Of a stretch of 35,775 bases of DNA, positions 20,920 through 35,702 are shown one piece after another. A program made the translations under genes and the position numbers. Position 1 is the stretch's first letter. The number at the start of each line of letters is the position of its first letter. The stretch comes from Condylostoma magnum (taxonomy: Eukaryota; Ciliophora; Heterotrichea; Heterotrichida; Condylostomatidae): assembly GCA_920105805.1 (NCBI GenBank), contig CAKKTI010000212.1, positions 1 through 35,775 of the forward strand, read 5' to 3'. Below the pieces are notes generated by a model that made no database searches, had not been told where the DNA came from, and was given only the letters and a program-made list of their open reading frames with translations.

Positions 20920-22029
20920 ATGCTCACCAGCTTCCTTATAGTGCTTGCAAGTTCAACTAAATTTTTAGCAGAAGTTTCTCGACACGGAGCCCGTGCTCCT
21001 GAGATTTTATACCATTTCAACATTAAGTACTGGAATGCCTCCGATTAAGGTCAACTAACCCCTCAAGGAATGCGATAACATTATTTAATTGGACAACAAT
21101 TACGATATAAGTACATAGAATAATAAAACTTTCTATCTCCCTATTACGACCCAGCTGAGATTGAAGTGCTGTCCTCTTATTACAATAGAACTGTAGAAAG
21201 TGCTCTTAGTCAACTACAAGGACTTTACCCCTTCGGCACTGGACCTGCTCTTAATCTAGACCTTCCTTCCAGGCCTCCCATTAAAGTAGAAAATGTAGAG
21301 TAAATAGAGAACCAATTGGGAACTAATGCCTTACCGTAATCTATGAGAGTAATTCCAGTACTAACTTAACCTCTAGAAGGTGATTTTATCTTCAGAGCTT
21401 ATAAAGGGTCAATCTGCAAGAAGGAAAAGGACGAATAGAAAGATGTTGAAAGTACTGATGAGTACTAGGATAAGGAAAAGCAATGGTAAAGCACTCTTTT
21501 CCCTACTCTCAATGCAATTCTAGGAACAAACATAAAATCAATACACGATGCACACACAGTTGCCAAAGACGTAGTGGCAAATGAGTTTGCTGGGTATGGA
21601 ATGGGTGGGTTATCCACATCCCTATACAACGCTTTAGTAGGGGTTGACAATTACTATCGCCTTACTGTGCCCTTTGCGAAGGAAAAGGGCAGGAAATTGG
21701 CGTGTTCTGCCTTTTACAACAATCTTTTAGCCAAAATGAAGGCTGTGTATAATGGGGAAAGTACACTAAAATTTGCTTTCTACAGTGGACATGATGGTTC
21801 ACTTATTTCATTTTTAGCATGTCTTGATAACACTCCTAATGAAATACCACCATTTGCTTCTACTTTGTTCTTTGAATTAACGGATAATGACTAAGTGGTT
21901 ATCACGTATAATGATAAGGAGATAACGTGGGGAAACTGTGGAAATAATTGCGATTTAGATGACTTTGAAGACTATTTGGATGGAGTTATTTATGATCCTG
22001 GTGAAGTAGAAGACAAATGTGATGATTAG
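20920..22029 (+). CDS. Histidine acid phosphatase, secreted or lysosomal
   Basis: 369 aa from ATG 20920 to TAG 22027-22029, followed by TAA. A short N-terminal hydrophobic signal (MLTSFLIVLASSTKFLAEV) leads directly into SRHGARAP, the RHGxRxP phosphohistidine motif of branch-2 histidine phosphatases. Supporting features are LTPQGMRQHYLIGQQLR, the SSYYNRTVESA segment and the distal catalytic pair FYSGHDGSLISFL, whose His-Asp act in substrate protonation. Cysteines near the C-terminus (GNCGNNCDLDDF) probably form disulfides. Such enzymes hydrolyse phosphomonoesters at acid pH in lysosomes, food vacuoles or outside the cell; ciliates secrete many. The frame has no other stop-like signal, and the next in-frame TGA after the proposed end is at 22324, deep in the opposite-strand Oxa1 gene. 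Termination at TAG/TAA is therefore almost forced. Confidence 0.92.
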
Positions 22030-22071
22030 TAATTTAGATAAATAGGTGTTTTTATAGAATAATGGAAATTA

Positions 22072-23028
22072 CTAGTACTCCTCAGCATTTCTGTACTTAT
22101 CTTGAAACTTTATGTACTCTTTCACATCTTTTAATATTTCATCCTCTGTTACTTTAGTATAGCCAATCTCTCCGGTTTTTACTCCTTTTATCATTTTTTA
22201 TGCTTCTTCTACTGTGAAATTTGTAGAACTTATTTTTATCATATCTTCCATCATATTAGGATTAATCAGTTTCTGTATATACTAGGTTTGTATGACCCTA
22301 GACTGTATAAATGTAAAGATTCCTGAGGTTAACCAGTAGCAAAAGATTCCCTATATAAAACTTACAGCCGGCCATTATACAGTTATTGGTAAAGTAATGA
22401 TTATCCAAATTTATACGACTCCTCTTATACGATTTATAATGAAATCTGCATTTTCCTTAGTAACCCCTCTCTGTAAATTAGCATAAGTTAATAAAACAGA
22501 GGCTACTGGCAATATGTAATACGGATCAGGAGCAGCAAGATTGGAGAACCAGAAGGCCCCGCCCTCTTCCAATGCTGAATTAGTTGCACAAAGTCTTCTT
22601 ACTGACCAGACATAAGTAAGAAAATGAGGAATTTATATAAAGCCGTAAAAACTTACATTTAATAAGCTTGCATTGTGGTACTGTATTGTATTTCAGTAGG
22701 ATGATACAAGTCTTGGGAAATTATATCATTTGTTAGTGTTTTTGTACAAGTCGTATTGCAGTCTAAAATCAGGCATTCCCTTCGCTAATGGATTTATTCC
22801 TTTTAATTGCATAAAAACAGCCGGTATCATAGTAGCTCTAATAGACAAGGTTAACAGTGAAATCGAGACTCACCAAGGTGCACCAGTGGCCCCTTATATA
22901 GCCTCAATCCAACTTTATCCCATTTCAAGTACAGGTGTATACCATTCCATGAATTTCGGCACTCTAGTAAGCCTTTCCCCATCAAAAGGAATAAACCCAG
23001 TGGCTCTTCTTACCCCTCTGCACAACAT
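22072..23028 (-). CDS. OXA1: Mitochondrial inner-membrane insertase Oxa1/YidC family
   Basis: 318 aa from ATG 23028 to TAG 22074-22072, followed by TAA. The N-terminus is basic (LCRGVRRATGFIP), fitting a mitochondrial presequence. The core begins with GAPWW, where the second Trp is TGA (22872-22870), then SISLLTLSIRATMIP, the conserved first helix with its Arg. Further TGA-encoded Trp are at 22728 and 22695. Later family features are NLAAPDPYYILPVASVLLTY and FIQGIFCYWLTSGIFTFIQSRVI, then a charged matrix tail. Oxa1 inserts mitochondrially and nuclear-encoded proteins such as Cox2 into the inner membrane. The gene converges on the phosphatase, with 42 bp between the two TAG stops. It shows that the organism has respiring mitochondria. 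Confidence 0.93.
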
Positions 23029-23134
23029 TTTTCTTATAATCCCTCAGCAAATGAAAGAAAAGGCTATGGTTAAAATTAAGTTTTATATAATAATTATGGC
23101 AGCCCCTCTGATTTTTTAAGAAGACGAAGGAGAC

Positions 23135-24748
23135 ATGGAGCCAGCTGAGTTAATGGCAGTGACTGTCAGTGTAGGAACAGGAAAACAAGAAACTATAAAA
23201 ATCTACGAGTCAGACAACGCTTAGAAAATCGCCTCTAATTTCGCAGATAAGCACGGATTGGATGAGAAAGCCAGGGAAAACCTTACGAAATTCATACAGG
23301 CTAATATAGAGCAAGTAAGGTAAAATAAGACAAAGCTAAAAGGCAAAAATAGTAAAAAATAAGGCTCTTAACCACAGTCATCAGCAGAAGGAATTTCTCC
23401 ATTTAAAAGAGCAAAATTTAATGCTAGTCACTCAGAGTCATCCTTTGCTAGTTCTGATCGCTCTGTGTCTAATGGATATAACTATGGGCAGTGGTTATAC
23501 TTGAGAGGAGTTAGATCTCGGGAGGAGTTTAATACCAAAATGGAATAACAAAAGAAAAAGGCAGAGTAAGAAAAAAACAAAGAATTAACTTTCAAGCCTC
23601 AGATTAATAGAGAGCCTGATGAAGATTCTGTTTCATAAAAGCGGTAAACCAGGGCTGAAAATATTTTACTAGAGAAAGCAGAACAGAAAAAGCAAAAAAT
23701 TGCTATGATGCAATAGAGAGAAGAAGAAATAAGACAAAAGCAGTGTACATTTGCTCCTAGGATTAATTAAAAGAGTGCAGATATCAGCTTGTCAAGAGGC
23801 TCTAATAATAGTAGGTTTGATGAACTGTATTTAGAAGCAAAGGACAGAAGAATTAGAAAGGAAAATCCGTAGTTTTTCCAAGAAACTGAAGAGTTCTCAT
23901 TTAGGCCTAGTGTTTCTAAGACTGCTCATTAACGATAAGTAGATATAGAAGGGTTGACTTAGAAACTAAGTCAGAATAAAAATGAGTATTACAAGCGTAT
24001 GGAGGAAACTAAAAAATCTATAGAAACTAACATGGATCCAAAGACTGGTTAACCCTTTTTCAAGCCAGCAATTATAGATAAAGTCAAAAGAGATTAAGGT
24101 TTTTCGATTTTCGAAGAACTACACTAAAAAGGTATGGAAAAGCATAATTAAAAGCAGCAATTTGCGTCTATTATGGAAAGCAAATTATAAAGCTCTAATA
24201 ATTACCAGCCTTCGAACAGATCTAAGAAAATATGCTAGAATTATACAACTCAGCAGTATTAGCAACTGTTTAATATGATGGATAGTGACTAGGATGGGTT
24301 AATTTCAGAATACTCAATAAGTATTGATGATTTTGATGTGAGGCAGCTAGCAGTACTAGAGCCCTTATTCGATTTTATATCAGATTCAGAATAACCAGTC
24401 GATTTCGATACATTTTAATTAGCAATGGAAGTATTATGCTAAAAACTAACAGTAGAGGAGAAAGGTTTGATTATGAAAAGAGCTAAATAGAGAAATGATG
24501 AAAGTTAATCTTCCTTTTAATCCAATAAAAAGACTTAAGAACTTCCTATAACGTAAAAATGTGCTGATACCTTTTATGAACGGTAATTAGCCGCTAAAAA
24601 GAGAGCCTAAGAACGAGCTCTGCAGTAAAAGTAACTAAAGGAAGAAGAAGAGGTAAAGAAGTGCAGTTTTAAGCCGAAGATAAGAAAATTCAAGAAAAAA
24701 GCTACTAAAACAAATACAAAGGTAAAATCTGGATTTAAAATAGAGTGA
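23135..24748 (+). CDS. EF-hand protein with repeated F-x-P-x-I motifs, probably ciliary
   Basis: 537 aa from ATG 23135 to TGA 24746-24748. The N-terminus (MAVTVSVGTGKQETIKIYES, then a helix DEKARENLTKFIQ) is a small ubiquitin-like-looking domain that I have seen heading many ciliate cytoskeletal proteins. A long basic, Gln-rich region follows with recurrent short motifs: LTFKPQINREP, CTFAPRINQK, FSFRPSVSK, PFFKPAIIDK and CSFKPKIRK. A single EF-hand loop, DSDQDGLISEY, lies near residue 381. The tail is very Lys-rich. The motif spacing suggests repeated binding to a filament such as microtubules, with Ca2+ regulation through the EF hand; this is inference. There is no in-frame TGA before the proposed stop. 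It is divergent from Oxa1 across 106 bp. Confidence 0.8.
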
Positions 24749-25073
24749 GTTAGATATTAAAGTTAAAATGATAAAAATAATCAAGTTATATAGGCTTTTT
24801 ACTAAAAAGAGATCGATTATGAAGCATCCATTTGTTAATTACGTGAAAAAATGTTACACTGTATTAAAACAAATATTTACAAGAGCCTAAGTCGATTTTA
24901 GTTACTAGAAATATCAAATTCTAGTCTACAATCTTACAAATCACCAATTAATAGTTTTATACTAATGTATTTTATCATTCCCTTATATATTTCACTCGTT
25001 ATATAATTACATAAAAAAGTTCACCAATATATAATATCACATTTGTCTGAAATCCCTAATAACTAAACTATCC
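24749..25073. other. Convergent intergenic spacer
   Basis: 325 bp of AT-rich DNA between convergent genes. No terminator-like structure, RNA or coding segment was recognised. Confidence 0.4.
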
Positions 25074-25445
25074 TCAATGCTTATGGTGATCATGATGATC
25101 CTTTTTATCGTGATGATTGCCTTATTTATTGTTAAAATCTCTTAAAGTCTCTCTATACTCCTGACAAGTAGCACAAGGTGAGCAACACCAATGCAGTATG
25201 CAATCTCCAACGAATCCTCCTTCAATTTCCAAAGCCTATCTGATTTTTCCTCTATTAACCCCAGCTCCAATACATGCAACACAGGCAGATAACAGGAATG
25301 GAACAATGAAATCTTCACTTGTAGCCATTTAGACTGCTTTAGTTTAGATATACGGTCTTCCGCAAGGCACACAGCAAGTTATCAAGCACGAGAACATGTT
25401 ATCAAAACATCCGCACAAAGGCATTTCAAAAGCAGCTTTAACCAT
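25074..25445 (-). CDS. PLAC8 (Cys-rich) family protein
   Basis: 123 aa from ATG 25445 to TGA 25076-25074. Cys-rich motifs follow the PLAC8/PCR/FWL order: LCGCFDNMFSCLITCCVPCGR near the N-terminus, then a hydrophobic segment (IVPFLLSACVACIGAG), then CILHWCCSPCATCQEYRE, which is the diagnostic CC..PC..CQE.RE signature. The tail is His/Lys-rich (HHDKKDHHDHHKH), which could bind divalent metal. Plant members (PCR, FWL/CNR) sit in the plasma membrane and affect cadmium or zinc export and cell size; animal members have varied roles. Two Cys clusters flanking hydrophobic stretches fit a membrane-embedded trimer-like channel subunit. The small size is normal for the family. A metal-transport role is inference. 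Confidence 0.88.
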
Positions 25446-25932
25446 TTTTAATTATTAATAGCCATGTAATTTAACCTATATCATGTATTTTTTAAAGTAA
25501 GAAATGAAGCAGTTTGATCATATATTCATACTATAGAGCTTAGTCATTAATAAATGGGTAAAAATGATTCCGTGATTTGAGTGGGAAATATGGAGGCATA
25601 ATCTGTACATATTTTGAAAATATTACAAGTTGGATGTAGCCACTTAGTTATTGTGAATAAAGAGGGAGTTATATCAATCAAGTTTTTTAGATAATATTAA
25701 GTAAAAAAATCATGTGGTAATTAATTGCTCGTTATAATTATTTCTGGCATTATATAAGGCTAATACATCACTGAGCTTCACCTTTTAGAAGTGCACAACA
25801 ACATAAATCTTCAATCACTACTCAAATAATTAATAGGGTAATAAATTATGTCTACTTTATAGCATTTTACTAGTGTGCGGCTTTATAAGCCTGTAAGAAA
25901 AAATATGTTATTTTTACCCGGAATAATATCAA
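25446..25932. promoter_or_regulatory. Divergent intergenic region
   Basis: 487 bp of AT-rich DNA between divergent start codons. It includes a short perfect hairpin-like palindrome GGCTTTATAAGCC near 25881. No gene or RNA was recognised. Confidence 0.4.
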
Positions 25933-26508
25933 ATGAGCTTCTTAGACACTTTAGAGTATAACGATTGGTTAATCAATGATATTGACCTACAAACATCGAG
26001 GTAAGCAGAATAAGTCTGCTTTAATATATCTTAGTACCCATAAGATCAAGTATGACTCCCAAGTCTTCCTTAAAACACTTCAGATTTTAGCTTTTCCAAC
26101 GCATAAAACTAATCTAGCTGCAATTAGCTAAACGGTTAATAGTTGTATTAGCCTATTGGAATTTAAGAGTAAAAGCAATGCCAGCTTTAAATTGGATAAT
26201 TGAACAGAATTGACATAACCCTTCATGCTAATCACATGAAAGAATCTAAACTTGTAGAAAGCTTTTTTGTTTAATCCGAAAATACAGATGATACGTCAAC
26301 TAATGCAGATTAGTAAACGATGCAATTAGATTAATAGCACTTATAAGACCCAATTTTAGACTAATAAGTCTTAAAATATGATAATTTAAGCTAAGTTGAA
26401 AAGAAGGAGATGCTTAACATACTGTATGATAGAGTTGTAGAGCTGGAGGAACTTAAATCTAAAGCATATCAGCAAATAATGGATCTTGCTGCAAAACTTG
26501 AAAGTTAA
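25933..26508 (+). CDS. Gln/Asn-rich protein with C-terminal coiled coil, unknown
   Basis: 191 aa from ATG 25933 to TAA 26506-26508, followed at once by TAA and an AATAATTATAAA stretch. I do not recognise it. The N-terminal 130 residues are low-complexity, rich in Gln, Asn and Ser, with about thirty TAA/TAG Gln codons. One TGA (26053-26055) gives Trp in QVWLPSLPQ. The last 45 residues form a leucine-containing helix (KKEMLNILYDRVVELEELKSK, then QQIMDLAAKLES), probably a dimerising coiled coil. The MSFLDTLEYNDWLINDIDL start is acidic and hydrophobic like an activation domain, so a regulatory role is conceivable but unproven. Confidence 0.65.
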
Positions 26509-26775
26509 TAAAATAATTATAAATATCAAATGTTTAGTTTCTTTTAAAGGGGGTTATTGAATTGGTTAGTATATAAGTATTATAGATTAATATAGAGAAA
26601 ATATGCACATAGAAGTCTATTTAAAACATAGTACAAAAAGTACTATAAATTTTACCTAGCATTCATTACTAAATTACATATCTCTATTAATTATCCTAAC
26701 CTCAGTTCTATTTGCACTTCCCCGGGAATGGTTTGGCATACATCCGAATAAATGAGAATTAGTACTCATTATAGT

Positions 26776-28038
26776 TTACTTTATATTAGAAAGTCTTGAT
26801 ATAAACCGAGATGACATGCTTTACTTTTTACAATTGTTCTAATTTTCTTCTTACAATTCCAAGGTTTCCCTTACTATCATTATCAGGGTGTTTAGTTCAT
26901 GCTCTAAGTGATTGAACTGATCTTTAGTCATTTGTACAACTTAAGGGCTAGGCTAGGTAGCTAGCAGGGACATTAGCTGTTTGTATAAGTTGTTTAATAG
27001 ATTACTGATGGTTATAGTTTAAGTGTAGTCTATGTTCGGGTATTAATAAATTCTTGGAGGAGAGTTGTTGCTCCTTGGTGTTGGTTAGGAGAATAACTCT
27101 TATTGTTTGTTTAATTCTTAAGATAATTTCAAAACTTCTTATTTTGCTAATTGTCGCTTTTAGCAAGCTTTCTTTAGTTTAGTTTAAGATATTTAAAGTT
27201 CTCGCTGTTGTTCAATTATTTAAGTGTTTGCTTAGTAAAGTTACTCCTTTTATTTCAGTATCTAGTCGTTGTTGTCTTAAATCTGCTGTTGTAATTGACA
27301 GATAGATTATTAAGATTCTTAAAGTTGTTAATCTGTTGCTTACTAAGTACTTTGGTGAGTTTAGTTACTTTATTGCAGTTTTTCAGTATACTAAGTTAAT
27401 TGCTAGATTTAAGTTTTGTATTTTTGCTTTTTAGTTTATAATTTGTACTCTAATTGTTCGATCTTATTCTTAGTTTCTATTTTTTAGTTGTAAATTTGAG
27501 ATTCTTTTTCATTATTTTGCTCTTATAAACTGTTTAAGTTGTTTTATAACTTTTAAATTTTGTTTATTTGCTTCTGCTCTAGTAATTTATACTCCTCGAT
27601 TTCCGAAAGAGCCGATTACTTTTGAAATTCCGTTTATGCTAATTATTTTTAGAGTTGATTTATTTTAGTATCTTTTTCTTCAATTTCTCTTTGTAAATTT
27701 TCTAAATCTACTAACTTCTATTGTAACTCTTGTATATAATTTTCAGTTTCTTGTTGCTTTTGATGATTATTATTGCAAATATTATCAACTTATTATTGGT
27801 ACAATTCTACTTAATCATTCAAAAATGATACTTTGTTAAAAAGCTTATTTCTTTCCTCTATTAATTCTTAATTTTCTATATTAATTCTATTTATTGTTTG
27901 ATATATTTGATCATTCCCCTCTTCAACTACTTAATCAGGCTCAATATGATTATCTCTGATTGGTGTATCCTGATTTCTAGGGGTTCCTTTCTGTTTTTTA
28001 TTCTTCTTCTTAAATAAATTTTTTAGCCCTTTTTTCAT
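26776..28038 (-). CDS. Long Gln-rich coiled-coil protein
   Basis: About 420 aa from ATG 28038; the end is uncertain (TAA 26778-26776 chosen, TAA 26823-26821 equally possible). A very basic start (MKKGLKNLFKKKNKKQKG) is followed by roughly 300 residues of almost uninterrupted coiled coil, for example IENQELIEERNKLFNKVSFL, LQQKLVDLENLQREIEEKD and LQQSNQTHQSTQQATDQQLQ. A Pro-containing break (SQPTPRSNNSPPRIYQYP) precedes a helical C-terminal segment (TKDQFNHLEHELNTLIMIV). Most Gln codons are TAA/TAG, and no TGA occurs in the frame. The family is not recognised. Long coiled coils of this sort are usually cytoskeletal, centrosomal or tethering proteins. The gene is divergent from the F-box-like gene with only 40 bp between start codons. 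Confidence 0.7.
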
Positions 28039-28078
28039 ATTTGTTTGATTATACAGGTTCACAATTTACTATAATAAA

Positions 28079-29050
28079 ATGTGGGGCTGGATTGAGAAAA
28101 TAAACATCCTGGTATTAGTATTTGACTTTCTAGAAACTCAAGATTTGCTTAACTTTTGTGCTGTAAGCAAATACTTTTATAAATTTGGAACAAGAGATTA
28201 AATCTGATGACTCATCTACCATAAGAATTTCCCAAATGTTAGAGTAATAGGACATCAATTAAAATCAGGATACTAAGCAACCTAATTAGCCAAAACTCAT
28301 GTTAAACGAATTATGGGAATGGCTGAGTACCACAATCTTGCATATGATGTTACCTTGTACGGGCTGATAAGAGATTTAAGGATTCCTAATGAGCTTGTAA
28401 GGCAGTATGGGGATAACTTCACTTTATCAAGTCTCTTCACTAATGCCTTTGTTGATGAAGCAAGGGCTTATTATCTGTCAGTTGTAAGTATTCCAGATTT
28501 AGAATGCTTGAGGGAAGTTGCAGATAATACTAAATGCTTTATTATGTGTTTTGATACATTTGATGAGAATTGGGTAAGTAGGCTTCAGGAGGCATGGATT
28601 TTAATTTACGAAAATTATCTATATAATACTGTTATTCTATTAAAAGCTAATTAATCACCAGAATCATTTCAAATTGGAACTGTATAAAAAATTTTGAATG
28701 AAGGTGTATTGATATTCTCACTGAACTCAGTCAACGAAAATGTTCTAATGGAAATTTTTACTGTTATTATAGATACTTGCAAAAGACATGATGATTTTAT
28801 TAATGAGTTGGGTAAAGAGAAGGCTTATTGAGGATATACTTCTAATTATGAGGAAGTAAAAATGGAAATAGAAGATAATAAACCAAAAGTAAAGAGGAAG
28901 TGCGAAATAATTTAGTTTTTGGTAAATGGTATTAGTATAAAACATGTTAAAGTTATCCTATAGGCAGTTTATAAGTGTATTATATGTAATGATGGCTTAA
29001 TATAATTTATTATTGAGCTATTTAAGCTTATTTTTCAAGTATATCTTTAA
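28079..29050 (+). CDS. F-box-like protein
   Basis: 323 aa from ATG 28079 to TAA 29048-29050, followed by TAA. The N-terminus reads VLVFDFLETQDLLNFCAVSKYFY, then RDQIWWLIYHKNFPN. This is an F-box: the L..L...L..C.VSK.. helix pair, the W..LY core and the NFP end. The two Trp are both TGA, in tandem at 28205-28210. A third TGA at 28829-28831 gives AYWGYT. F-box proteins bind Skp1 and bring substrates to SCF ubiquitin ligases. The remaining 270 residues are helical and unrecognised, so the substrate-binding part is unknown. The last about 40 residues are hydrophobic (FLVNGISIKHVKVIL, LFKLIFQVYL). The ending is taken as the TAA TAA pair. Confidence 0.75.
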
Positions 29051-30813
29051 TAATTGGGTGAAATATAAAAAATAATGCATAACTTTATATTCTACTTAGT
29101 TTTAACCTATAACAGGCAGTAAAATAATTCTTCCAATAAAAATTGTATATTATTTAGAATCTTATAGCAATTGATACTTAATCAATCAAAGAGAATTAAT
29201 TAGGTATTAGAATTTTATCCTACTTATTATATATAATACATAAAGCCAATATTATAAGTTAAATATAATCATTTACATAATTAAAAGGCATTGAAAAAGT
29301 AAAAATTATGAAGCAAAACTAATCAACTCTCTTTATAAACCTATATTTTGTAACCCAAAGACTTTATTATAATTTGAACGTTATATCTCTTTAAATCTGA
29401 TACTAAATATTATTTGAGTAAAATTATTATTTCAGTACATTTGTTACTGAGTTAACTTAATTGGTGTCAATCCAACTATGAAGGCTAGTAAAATTAATTT
29501 CATTAGCTAAATCACATACTAAAAAATTCTGAAAATCACAGATACATTTGCTGTACTTTTATCATATTTACAAGCTTTTTCATTAACTAATAATAAGCTG
29601 TCGAATTAAACTTCTTAATTTCATTTTCATAACTGTTATCCTATACTGAAAACATTATCCATCAATAAAATTATTTAGTATTTATTATAGACAACTAATA
29701 ATACTCCTTTCTTATTAGATGATTTTTTTATCTTTCTCGCCAATATATACAATATAATTTTATTCTCTTGTTTATTTTCTGATTAGAATCATTTTATATC
29801 TTCTGTCTCAATCTTTATAATTACTTTCTACCTGATTTTCATAAGTTAATAATTGTATTTGCAACAAATTCATAGCTATCTTCTATTTCCAAATTAAAAA
29901 TTTAAAAGCAATATAATAAATTATTCAGTGTTTATTATGCAAAAATAGAAGTAAATATAAACTCATTTCTACATTTGTCATCAATATGCGTCTTACCCTT
30001 TTCTATATCTATATTCTTTTATTCCTTATTTATATTATTTGTTCTATTCAATTGAAAATGGTTAATATGCTCAGAGTATATACACTAGATGGGATACTTC
30101 ATATAAGATTCCTAGTATTAATTATATGTACTTATTCTAGATAAGCTATCTTTCCATCACTTAGTGCATATTATTTTTAATTAAAAGTAATCTATTTGCT
30201 TATACAAGATTTCTACATAAGGTAGTACTTCGGTACAACTTTACATAGAAGTGATAGGAAGATGTCCAGATTTGAATATAACTTACTTTGAGAATTATAA
30301 TAACAAAGGTATTCTAAATGCTGGGAGATTTACAGATGAATAAAGTCAAACATACCAGAGAAATTAATTAGATTTCTAAGTTTGTGTATATTTTAATGTG
30401 GAGAAAGGTATTAGTAAAACCATATATCTTTCTAAAGTTTTAATTTAGTTTTGAATTTATTTAAATATAATTGTAAACGTATGGAGATAAGGTAGGAAAT
30501 AAATTAAAGATTAAAAGACACAAAATTATCATAATTAGAATTAAGAAGATATTGGCGAGAAAGTTAAAAAGTAGTATGATTTGTTCTCTATAATGTATTC
30601 ATAGTCTATTTAGTTACGTAAGATTTGTTGTTAGTATTATTATCAGCATATAAATTTTGTTCATCAGTATAATTAAATGAAAGTCTATAATAACTTAGCT
30701 TAAAGTCAATATAACTATTAAAAATTTTATACTTAATCCACCTTTTCTAATATAAACGAAAATAATGTTGTCTTATATTAACTAAAAATATGATAGTTAA
30801 AAGAAGAAAAAAT
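29051..30813. other. Long AT-rich gap, one weak ORF candidate
   Basis: About 1.8 kb of very AT-rich DNA. Most reads like noise in all frames. One plus-strand segment from ATG 30262 gives a protein-like stretch (MSRFEYNLLWELQQQRYSKC, later IPEKLIRFLSLCIF) needing two TGA as Trp. With an all-sense code this is weak evidence, and I cannot place a stop. No repeats or RNA genes were recognised. Confidence 0.35.
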
Positions 30814-31437
30814 ATGATGAATTACAAATCAAATTCCCCAAGCCCAAATTTATTAAGCTGGTCAAATTCTTTATAAACATCATAATCCACAAAAAATAGG
30901 TTGCCTAAGGGAATTTCTTTGTAAGAGCAATCCTAATAATTCTAAACATTTTAATGTAGTTAATTACACTAAGGCTCTATAAAGAAGAGAATGACTAGCC
31001 GTAAAGGCAAATAAAATCATATAGGCTATATCTCTATCTAAAGGTAAAGCAGGAATAAACATAATGAAGTATTATCAACTAATACGTCTAAATATATAAG
31101 GAAAATTAAATAAAGGGATAGTATAAAAAAGGAATATTTTAATGTTAGAAATTAGATTGAGAAAATCAAATAGAATAATATACAGCTCGGATTCAACCTT
31201 CTATAAGTTGAGAATATTTAGAAACAAATCGGTGCAATAAATAAATAAAACGAGTAAACTAAGCTAAAAATTATAAAAGGTAATAAAGTGAAAGAGAGTC
31301 TTAGTTAAGTTTTGACCAAATTTGATGAATTAATGAGAGGGATTTTAAGTTAGGAATAATTTATTAATGTATTGTGTCTCCTGTTTTATCAATTCTAGAG
31401 CAAATTGTAATATTTTAAAATGTCTTCGATTCATTGA
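30814..31437 (+). CDS. Small basic coiled-coil protein, unknown
   Basis: About 207 aa from ATG 30814 (or the next codon, also ATG) to TGA 31435-31437; earlier stops at TAG 31396 or TAA 31408 are possible. The N-terminus is Ser/Gln-rich and polar (YKSNSPSPNLLSWSNSL). The middle is basic. The C-terminal half is a clear helix with heptad spacing (NQIEKIKQNNIQLGFNLLQ, then ENIQKQIGAINKQNE) followed by SQVLTKFDELMRGILSQEQF. No family is recognised. The antisense strand also gives an open, hydrophobic reading here, but that is expected for the T-rich complement of an AT-rich gene; the plus strand has charged, low-bias composition and a good ATG. Confidence is moderate because homology is missing. 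Confidence 0.5.
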
Positions 31438-32021
31438 AGTAAAAAAGCTTACTGTTAATTAAATATTACGATTATTTTAGGTTGCTTACATATTAAATTG
31501 TTCTCAATATTAGTAAAAGATGTCAAAATTGACTCCTGGTAAATATTAAAATTCGATTTTAAATGTATAGGACACCATTATTTGAATCTAGTTAATGTAA
31601 AAGCTATCAATTATTATAGCTTTTAAGCAACTGTAAAACATGCATTAAGTGGTAGATATAGGATATTGCCTTCTTGCAAAATATTGCCTTTTATGATTAA
31701 TATAATCGATATGATAATAAGAAAACTGTTTTTGGATTTGGTAATACTAAGATAAAATATTAAAGCCAATTTTATTAATAACTGATTATACTGTCAATGT
31801 ATAACCTTATATTTACTATCTTATTTATAAATATGGCTAGAGAATCTCTTTTACTTACTGAATTAATTATCCAGAAGCTTGGAATAATTAAAATATCATA
31901 TTGTTTCCAAATCGTTGCTAAAGTAAGTAAGCTTTACTGTAATAGTTTATGATAGCTGAATATAGAAATTAACTTATTAAATATGCAAATAATTCCCATC
32001 TTTCATTAAATCTATTACTTA
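31438..32021. other. AT-rich convergent spacer
   Basis: 584 bp between the small coiled-coil gene and the stop of the ABC transporter. Very AT-rich; no gene, terminator or RNA recognised. Confidence 0.4.

Positions 32022-35675
<3,654 letters not shown>

Positions 35676-35702
<27 letters not shown>

Noticed and set aside
22730-23119. 129-codon plus-strand ORF
   Set aside because: It lies antisense to the N-terminal half of Oxa1, whose protein motifs are clear.
30820-31850. Minus-strand hydrophobic frame ending NKFGLGEFDL
   Set aside because: It is antisense to a hydrophilic coiled-coil frame with a good ATG on the plus strand; the hydrophobicity is a composition effect.
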